A program made the position numbers and the translations under genes. A model generated the notes under the pieces. The model searched no databases. It worked only from the letters and a program-made list of their open reading frames with translations, and was not told the DNA's origin. Positions 14,806 to 20,599 of a DNA stretch of 32,995 nucleotides are shown here, one piece after another. Origin of the DNA: Candidatus Parcubacteria bacterium. Lineage in GTDB: Bacteria > Patescibacteriota > Minisyncoccia > Minisyncoccales > JAGLUP01. The stretch covers positions 66,019-99,013 of the forward strand of contig JAGLUP010000003.1 in the NCBI GenBank assembly GCA_023134715.1. The letters run 5' to 3'. Position 1 is the first letter of the stretch. Every line of letters begins with the position of its first letter.

Positions 14806-15402
14806 ATGGATAGAGAATATATTATCAAGCTGACTTTGGCTCTTTATCGAGTAACCGAGCTTTTTCCAGAAAAAGAACCCTTGAAAGATAAATTAAGAGA
14901 ACGAGCTTTAAAAATTTTAGGAGATTTAGCTCCTTATTATTTTTCCAGTGATTCTTCAATTTTAGATTCAAGAAAAAGCGAGATAGATAAAACAGCAAAA
15001 GATATTGAGGCATTAGAAGACCTTTTAGAGATAGCCCAATCTCAAAATTGGGTTGATTTTCGTAATTTTTTGGTGCTTAATCAGGAATATGTTAATATAA
15101 GAAAAGGATTAATATACGCGAGTTTAGACGCAAATTCAACAGGAATTATTCAGGAGAAAGATAAGTTGATAGAGAAAAAAAGCAAAGAATTACCCAAAAA
15201 AGCAAAAATTTCTCCTCGCCAGGAAAAAATCTTAGAATTTCTCAAAAAACAGGAAAAAGCTCAAGTTTGGGAGCTGCAAAAATTTTTTCCTGAAAAAACT
15301 AAAAGAACCTTAAGAAGAGATTTAGAAAATTTGTTAAGCCAGGGGCTTATTGAGCGGATAGGCAAGTGGAATGAAACATTTTATAAAATTAAAAGTGTTT
15401 AA
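14806..15402 (+). CDS. DeoR-like winged-helix transcriptional regulator
   Basis: This 198-residue protein has a helical N-terminal part (1-135) without recognisable ligand motifs. A C-terminal winged helix covers about 138-198: ISPRQEKILEFLKKQEKAQV, then TKRTLRRDLENLLSQGLIERIG, where RTLRRDLENL is a typical DeoR-type recognition helix and FYKIK forms the wing. A C-terminal DNA-binding domain with a helical N-terminal region is a recurrent arrangement in CPR genomes, often beside sigma factor genes. It probably regulates transcription of neighbouring surface genes; that is inferred from position, 90 nt upstream of the ECF sigma gene. It has its own promoter and no Shine-Dalgarno. Confidence 0.75.
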   Translation: MDREYIIKLTLALYRVTELFPEKEPLKDKLRERALKILGDLAPYYFSSDSSILDSRKSEIDKTAKDIEALEDLLEIAQSQNWVDFRNFLVLNQEYVNIRKGLIYASLDANSTGIIQEKDKLIEKKSKELPKKAKISPRQEKILEFLKKQEKAQVWELQKFFPEKTKRTLRRDLENLLSQGLIERIGKWNETFYKIKSV

Positions 15403-15446
15403 ATGTTTTATGTCCTATCTATGCTTGTTTTTGTCCTATCTTTCCA

Positions 15447-15489
15447 TTCACTATTCACTATTCACTATCCACTACTCACTACCAACTAT
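15447..15489. repeat. Degenerate TTCACTA minisatellite
   Basis: Three exact TTCACTA units (15447-15467) run into degenerate CACTA-type units up to 15489, ending 2 nt before the sigma factor ATG. Upstream, GTCCTATCT occurs twice (about 15411-15419 and 15433-15441). Copy-number change here would alter the spacing in front of the sigma gene. Confidence 0.8.
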
Positions 15490-15491
15490 CT

Positions 15492-15995
15492 ATGTCCGAC
15501 CATTATTCAATTTTTAACGAGCTTTATGACGATAATGTAGAGAATATCTATCGTTTTATTTATTTGAAAGTAAATTCTGATGATATAGCGAAAGATTTAA
15601 CCTCAGAAACCTTTACTAAAGTATGGAAAAGCTTGAATAATGGTCAAAAGTTTGATAATTCTCGGGCATTTACTTTTCAGGTTGCCCGTAATTTAATAAT
15701 AGATCATTATAGGGGAAAAAATAAAACAACTATTCCTTTATCTGAATGTTCGGAAATGTCCGACCCATCTTCTGATATTGAAAAAAGATTTCAGCTTAGT
15801 TCGGACATTGACGAAATAAAAATTGCTTTGTCTGGACTTAAAGATGAATATAGGGAGGCGATTACTCTTAGGTATGTGGAAGATATGCCTATTTCTGAAG
15901 TTGCCAAGATTTTAGGTAAAAAACAAGGAACAGTCCGGGTAATTTTACATAGAGGATTAAAGGCCCTACGGGAGAGCATAACCCACGGAGCTTAG
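15492..15995 (+). CDS. ECF-family RNA polymerase sigma factor
   Basis: This is a 167-residue sigma70-family group 4 factor. Region 2 covers about 8-75 (IYRFIYLKVNSDDIAKDLTSETFTKVW, then FTFQVARNLIIDHYR). A linker follows, and region 4 covers about 110-163 (LKDEYREAITLRYVEDMPISEVAKILGKKQGTVRVILHRGLKAL), with the usual helix-turn-helix. It directs RNA polymerase to a specific promoter set. The last residues (THGA) and the TAG stop at 15993-15995 are encoded by a 40-bp palindrome, so insertion of that element probably replaced or trimmed the original C terminus. The next gene encodes a membrane protein that is its likely anti-sigma partner. Confidence 0.92.
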   Translation: MSDHYSIFNELYDDNVENIYRFIYLKVNSDDIAKDLTSETFTKVWKSLNNGQKFDNSRAFTFQVARNLIIDHYRGKNKTTIPLSECSEMSDPSSDIEKRFQLSSDIDEIKIALSGLKDEYREAITLRYVEDMPISEVAKILGKKQGTVRVILHRGLKALRESITHGA

Positions 15996-16019
15996 CTCCG
16001 GAGCTAAGCTCCGTGGGTT
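15980..16019. repeat. Long palindrome, copy 5, overlapping the sigma gene stop
   Basis: AACCCACGGAGCTTAGCTCC (15980-15999) is followed directly by its perfect reverse complement (16000-16019), with no spacer base. The TAG inside the left arm (15993-15995) is the stop codon of the sigma factor. It matches copies 2 and 3 in core and extension. Confidence 0.93.
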
Positions 16020-16090
16020 TAAGTGTAACATTTTGCTCGGTTTCTCGTCTTCATATTAAAGGGTAAAGTTTATTTATAAACAATTTATTT

Positions 16091-16855
16091 ATGAACGACG
16101 CCATTCTCATTAAAAAACTCAAAGAATTAAAACAGGTGAAACCCAGCAATGACTGGGTTGTTTTAACAAAAACACAGATTTTAAACCAAGAGCAGTTCCA
16201 AGGAGCTAAGCTCCGGGAGCTAAGCTCCATTGGTTTTTTTATAAAAAGATTGATTTTTCGACAGGGTTTTGCTACTATATCAGCAATTGGAATTTTAGCT
16301 TTAGTCGGTGGTTTTGGTTTTGCTCAGAATTCTATGCCTGGTGATTTTCTTTATCCGGTTAAAAAAATTACAGAAAGAGCCAAAACATATGTTTTTAAAG
16401 AAGCAAGTCCGGAAAGTCAGTTAAAATTGACTGAACAGCGGTTAAAAGAATTAGCTCAAATTACTGAAGAAAATCAAGTTGAAAGCTTATCTTCCGCGCT
16501 TAAAGAGTATGAAACAGCTAAAATAGAGGTAGAAAAACAGGTTTCCATTTTAATTAAAGAAAGTAAGACAGAGAAGGAGAAAATTAAAATAGCGAAAGAA
16601 TTCGCGCCTCAACTTAAAGTAATATATGAGGAAGAAAAACAGGTTTACGCAACATTGCAAATTAAACCAGACGAACAAACAAGCGGAAATACATATAAAA
16701 TAGTTGTTGAGCCGCTTATTAAAGACCTGAACTCTCAAATACTTACCGAAGAACAGCAGGAGATATTAGAACAAGCCCAAGAATTGTTTAAAAATCAGGA
16801 ATATCAGAAAGCGTTAGAAAAAATATTATTATTGAGTTATCCACAAGCAGAATAA
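16091..16855 (+). CDS. Membrane protein with DUF5667-like domain, probable anti-sigma factor
   Basis: This 254-residue protein has a cytoplasmic N-terminal part (1-55) with LKELKQVKPSNDWVVLTKTQIL, the form usual for these sigma-linked proteins, and no zinc-binding CHCC motif. One transmembrane helix spans about 58-78. An exported helical region opens with SMPGDFLYPVKKITERA (81-97) as in DUF5667, then has long charged helices (ESQLKLTEQRLKELAQI) to the end. Proteins of this layout next to an ECF sigma gene are plausible membrane anti-sigma factors that release sigma on envelope signals; function is inferred from position and topology. Residues 37-48 (QGAKLRELSSIG) are encoded by an inserted palindrome that also forms a hairpin before seven T. 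Confidence 0.75.
   Translation: MNDAILIKKLKELKQVKPSNDWVVLTKTQILNQEQFQGAKLRELSSIGFFIKRLIFRQGFATISAIGILALVGGFGFAQNSMPGDFLYPVKKITERAKTYVFKEASPESQLKLTEQRLKELAQITEENQVESLSSALKEYETAKIEVEKQVSILIKESKTEKEKIKIAKEFAPQLKVIYEEEKQVYATLQIKPDEQTSGNTYKIVVEPLIKDLNSQILTEEQQEILEQAQELFKNQEYQKALEKILLLSYPQAE
16198..16240 (+). repeat. Palindrome copy 6 inside the anti-sigma gene, terminator-like
   Basis: Two copies of GGAGCTAAGCTCC (16202-16214 and 16216-16228) flank one G; CCAA (16198-16201) and TTGG (16230-16233) extend the stem with one bulged A. Seven T follow at 16234-16240. It has the form of an intrinsic terminator but lies in frame within a coding sequence. Confidence 0.85.
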
Positions 16856-16861
16856 GACATT

Positions 16862-16890
16862 TTTTGATATAATATAAAGGTTATTATAAT
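16862..16890 (+). promoter_or_regulatory. Candidate promoter of the S-layer-like gene
   Basis: TATAAT at 16885-16890 has TTTTGA 17 bp upstream (16862-16867); a second TATAAT lies at 16868-16873. The leader would be about 146 nt. This may be the target of the neighbouring ECF sigma factor or of the housekeeping factor; the sequence does not decide. Confidence 0.45.
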
Positions 16891-16919
16891 TTTTTAATTT
16901 TAAAATTTGATAGTCGTTA

Positions 16920-16977
16920 GCTCGCTTTTTTAGGATGTAATGCGCAAAATCATGGTTAATATCCTTAAGCCGCGAGC
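16920..16977 (+). promoter_or_regulatory. Structured 5' leader of the S-layer-like mRNA
   Basis: GCTCGC (16920-16925) pairs with GCGAGC (16972-16977), enclosing GGATGT (16933-16938) paired with ATATCC (16959-16964). It lies between the candidate promoter and the ATG at 17043. It is more GC-rich than the flanks. I recognise no known riboswitch class; mRNA stabilisation is a possible role, as long leaders do this for other S-layer genes. Confidence 0.45.
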
Positions 16978-17042
16978 AGGTCGATAATGGCAAAAGAAAT
17001 AAAAAGTTGATTATTATTAATTAAAAATATTGAAATAAAAAA

Positions 17043-20000
17043 ATGAATAAAAAATTTATTGCGATTATAGCTGGTTTAGCTTTAGCCGCAACAGTTGGTT
17101 GTACTTCTGGTGTAAGCGCGTTGACAGCTGATGAGCTTCAGACGCAGATTGATGACTTGTTAGCTAGTTTAGCTGCATTGCAAACGCAGTTAGCTGAACT
17201 TCAGGGCGACACTGGCGACACTGGCGACGTAACTGTTACTGGCTGTACTATTACTAGCTTTGACCGAAATTTGAGCCAAGGAATGACTGGCGATGATGTT
17301 AAATGCATGCAGATTGTGTTAAACACTGCATCTGACACCAAATTAGCTGATTCTGGCGCGGGTTCTCCTGGAAGCGAAACTACTTACTTTGGTCCAATTA
17401 CCAAAGCAGGTGTTATTAAGTTTCAGGAAAAATACGCTGATGAAATTTTAGCTTCTTGGGGATTAACTTCAGGAACTGGTTATGTTGGTTCTACCACTAG
17501 AACTAAATTGAATTCTCTTTTGACTGCAGGTGATACTGGAGACACAGGAGATGACGGAGATGACGGAGACGATGGCGATGACGGCGATACAGGTGATACT
17601 GGAGACACAGGAGAAGCTTCTGGCTTAACAATAGCTTTAGCTTCTGACACCCCTTCTTCAATTAGCATTCCAAGTGGTTCTACTTCACCTGGTAATGCTG
17701 ACTTTACCAAGCTTACTTTAACTACTGGTTCAGAGGGAAGTGTTTCTATTTCCAAGATTTATGTAACCAGAACCGGATTAGCAAGTAATTCTGATGTGGA
17801 AAATATTAAGGTTATTGACGCTGACACAGGTGTTTATACGGGAAGCATTGGCAGTTTAAATACTAATAGTAAAGCGATGATTACCTTTACCCCTAATTTA
17901 GTTATTCCAGCTGGTACAGCCAAGAGTTTCTATGTTAGGGCAGGCATTAACGCTGGAACTGCTGGAGGAAAAACAGCTGCTTTAGGAATTGCTTCGGCTG
18001 ATGATATTGTTTCCAACGCTTCTGCGGTTAATGGCAGTTTCCCTGTAAGTGGAAATTTAATGACCACTGTTAATATTGATATTGGTTCATTGGATGTAGA
18101 AGAAATTTCTACTGTTGATTCCACTCCAGATATTGGAGACACTGATGTTGTTGTGCTTGAATTTAAGGCCTCAGCCGGTTCAGTAGAGCCAGTTACCATT
18201 GAACAAATTACAGTTATGGAAGCTGGAAATTCTTCTTTGTCTGACAGCAACAATATTGAGCTTTACAGCTTAACCAACAGCGCCAGTTTGGGCGAAGTTG
18301 ATAGCTGGAACGCTGAAGGCAAGGCAAGCTGGTCTGATTTAGGGATTGTTATTGCTAAAGGAGAATCCCACAGATTCCAAGTAAGATTAGATGTAGTAGG
18401 CGGTTCTGGTTTAACAATGAATGCTGACTTAATAGATGGAACCGATGTATTAGTTACAGTGGAAGGAAATACTTATGGTTATTACATTACTCCTAATCAT
18501 GCCACTTGGAGCTCTGGTACTGACGACGGTAAAGGAACTGACCAAACTGTTAACGCTGGAAGCTTAACTATTTCCAAATCAACAGCTACACCAGCTACTG
18601 GCAATATTGCGCCAGGCAGTGATATAATTTTGGGTGTGTTTGATTTTGACGCTCGTGGTGAAGAAGTAAAGATTTCAGCTATTACTGTTACCGTTACACC
18701 TAGTGACGCAGGCGGATCTAAGACCTTTAATTATGCTGATATTACTAATGTAAAGATATATGATGAATCTGGAAAGATAGCTGCCGGTCCAAAAGATTGT
18801 GTAGTTACAACTAATGACGCCGCTTTTACCGACACATTTATTGTTCCAGTAGGAGTTCATCAGTATACTGTAAAAGCAAAGATTGGAAGCGACGCTGAGA
18901 CCCTTGATACAGTAGTTGTTGACATTAAGACACCGGTAACATTAGTTACAGCTAAAGGAATGACCACGAATGAGAGTATAACCGCAGATCCAGATTCTGG
19001 CGATGTAGCGGCTAACACTTTAACAGTGGCCGCTGGTTATTTAGTTGTTACTACTTTAACCAGTCCTGTAGCCGCTAATATAGCAGTTGGCGCGCAAGAC
19101 CAGGTCTTTATGACCGCTACTCTAGATGCTACTAATTCTGGAGAAAGTGTTCAGGTTACTGTTATAACCATTCAAGATACTCCAGTTACTGACGGATTTG
19201 CCGACTTAGATAATACTGAAATTTGGGCTGATTTAACTTCAGGCACAAGCGCTCGAGGCGACATCTATGAAACAAAGATAACTAATACTGAACAGCCAGA
19301 CGGAGCTGACGCCACTGTTGACACAGAAGCGTTTACTTTGAGCCAAACAGTTACTGTCCCTGCGGGAACTTATGTAAAAATTGCTTTTGTAGCTGATGTA
19401 GCTACTGGTTCAACCGTTGCCGGCACTGCTAAGCATACTGTTAATATAGCAAGCGGCGTTACCGCAACAGGAGCCGAAACAAGCGTTACTATTACTCCGA
19501 CTTACAGCGGAAGTGGTCAGCAAATGACAATGAAAGAAAAAGGAACTTTAACTGTTTCAGTTGCTTCTGGTTCACCAGTTGCTGATTTATTAATTGGTCA
19601 GGCAACAGGAGTTACTTTGGGTATTTTCAAATTAGCGGAAACAGGCAAGGTTGAGAATTTGGATCTTGACAGTATTACAATTACTGATACTGGAACAGGA
19701 GATGTAGTAGACACATACTATTTTTATCACGGTTCTACTCTAATCGGCCAAGCTCCAGGAGGAACAACAGCAACAGCTCAGATTGCTGACGGCACTGTGA
19801 CTATTCCAAAAGATGATGATATTTTGATTACTGTAAAAGCAGATTTAAAGAAGGTTGACGGTATTGCTATTCAGAGCACAGATACTCTTGTTATGCGCGT
19901 TGAAGTTTCTGGCGATATTGACACTACTGGTTTAGCTTCTGGTGAAGAAGTAGATTCAACTCAGACAGTAAGCGCGGCTACTCATGTGCTTTATGAGTCA

Positions 20001-20492
20001 AGACCTTACTTCTCAGTTAATAGCGCTTCACCTTCAGGAAACTTAATTCCAGGAACTGATACCTTGTTAGCTATCTTTGATATTAGAGCTGATGACGCTG
20101 AAGATGTTACCTTTGAGAACGCTACCGGAACATTGACAGTTTCTATTTCTGCTGTTGTTGCTGATAGTACTGGAGGCAATGAAACATGGACATTGAAAGA
20201 TGAACAAGGCACGCTTCTTAGCAATGGCACAGCGAAAATAGAAAGCGCTACTACTGTAGTATTTACTTTTGACCAGAGCGCTTTAACTGTTACTAAAGGC
20301 GAGACCAAAAAGGTTTACATCCGCACTAATACTACTGAGTTAGAAGATGATGGAGATACTATTCAGTTATATTTAGCGGCTACTGCAGGCCATCTGACTT
20401 GGAGTGTTAATAATGACGCCAAGGCCTATCAGGAAGGTGATAAGATATTTAAAGGCAATATTTACGCTGGCTCGTTGACCAATCCTAAATAG
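17043..20492 (+). CDS. S-layer-like surface protein with peptidoglycan-binding domain
   Basis: The protein has 1149 residues. The signal peptide is at about 1-26 (lipobox-like TVGC at 17-20 or cleavage after VSA). A short coiled coil (28-54), a PG_binding_1-like domain (about 72-160; NLSQGMTGDDVKCMQ, TYFGPITKAGVIKFQ) and a Gly-Asp-rich triplet linker (163-190) follow. Then come about six beta-sandwich repeats starting near 193, 346, 505, 663, 833 and 985, most with the scheme G-x-L-x-V, N-I-x-x-G, V-L-x-x-F, I-T-V. The composition (Thr, Ser, Asp, Ala, Gly; almost no Cys) suits an abundant surface-layer protein tethered to the wall. It follows the sigma/anti-sigma pair and ends at a bidirectional terminator. 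S-layer identity is inference; no crystalline-array motif is visible. Confidence 0.85.
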   Translation: MNKKFIAIIAGLALAATVGCTSGVSALTADELQTQIDDLLASLAALQTQLAELQGDTGDTGDVTVTGCTITSFDRNLSQGMTGDDVKCMQIVLNTASDTKLADSGAGSPGSETTYFGPITKAGVIKFQEKYADEILASWGLTSGTGYVGSTTRTKLNSLLTAGDTGDTGDDGDDGDDGDDGDTGDTGDTGEASGLTIALASDTPSSISIPSGSTSPGNADFTKLTLTTGSEGSVSISKIYVTRTGLASNSDVENIKVIDADTGVYTGSIGSLNTNSKAMITFTPNLVIPAGTAKSFYVRAGINAGTAGGKTAALGIASADDIVSNASAVNGSFPVSGNLMTTVNIDIGSLDVEEISTVDSTPDIGDTDVVVLEFKASAGSVEPVTIEQITVMEAGNSSLSDSNNIELYSLTNSASLGEVDSWNAEGKASWSDLGIVIAKGESHRFQVRLDVVGGSGLTMNADLIDGTDVLVTVEGNTYGYYITPNHATWSSGTDDGKGTDQTVNAGSLTISKSTATPATGNIAPGSDIILGVFDFDARGEEVKISAITVTVTPSDAGGSKTFNYADITNVKIYDESGKIAAGPKDCVVTTNDAAFTDTFIVPVGVHQYTVKAKIGSDAETLDTVVVDIKTPVTLVTAKGMTTNESITADPDSGDVAANTLTVAAGYLVVTTLTSPVAANIAVGAQDQVFMTATLDATNSGESVQVTVITIQDTPVTDGFADLDNTEIWADLTSGTSARGDIYETKITNTEQPDGADATVDTEAFTLSQTVTVPAGTYVKIAFVADVATGSTVAGTAKHTVNIASGVTATGAETSVTITPTYSGSGQQMTMKEKGTLTVSVASGSPVADLLIGQATGVTLGIFKLAETGKVENLDLDSITITDTGTGDVVDTYYFYHGSTLIGQAPGGTTATAQIADGTVTIPKDDDILITVKADLKKVDGIAIQSTDTLVMRVEVSGDIDTTGLASGEEVDSTQTVSAATHVLYESRPYFSVNSASPSGNLIPGTDTLLAIFDIRADDAEDVTFENATGTLTVSISAVVADSTGGNETWTLKDEQGTLLSNGTAKIESATTVVFTFDQSALTVTKGETKKVYIRTNTTELEDDGDTIQLYLAATAGHLTWSVNNDAKAYQEGDKIFKGNIYAGSLTNPK
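17527..17614. repeat. Gly-Asp triplet repeat tract with 25-nt direct repeats
   Basis: A 25-nt segment beginning CAGGTGATACTGG occurs exactly at 17527-17551 and again at 17590-17614. Between them lie further GAY-GAY-GGN triplets. The tract encodes about nine G-D-T/G-D-D triplets. Recombination between the direct repeats could change linker length. Confidence 0.85.
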
Positions 20493-20549
20493 CAGGATTC
20501 TGTTCAGACCCGCGTTTCTTCCTTGTGAGAGATTGAGCGGGATAAAATT

Positions 20550-20579
20550 GAAAACCGTCTCCGTAAAGAGGCGGTTTTC
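20550..20579. terminator. Bidirectional terminator between convergent genes
   Basis: GAAAACCGTCTC (20550-20561) pairs with GAGGCGGTTTTC (20568-20579) around CGTAAA, with one G-U pair. The stem ends in A/T runs on both sides and serves the S-layer-like gene and the O-antigen ligase gene on the opposite strand. Confidence 0.75.
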
Positions 20580-20599
20580 AGTTATTTAAGATTAAAAAA

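Noticed and set aside
15447-15489. CRISPR-like repeats
   Set aside because: The units are only 7 bp, tandem without spacers and degenerate: a minisatellite. No cas gene is in the window and no array was seen anywhere.
16905-17000. A known riboswitch (c-di-GMP, preQ1, SAM, fluoride) upstream of the S-layer-like gene
   Set aside because: None of the conserved cores I can recall is present; only generic stems can be supported.
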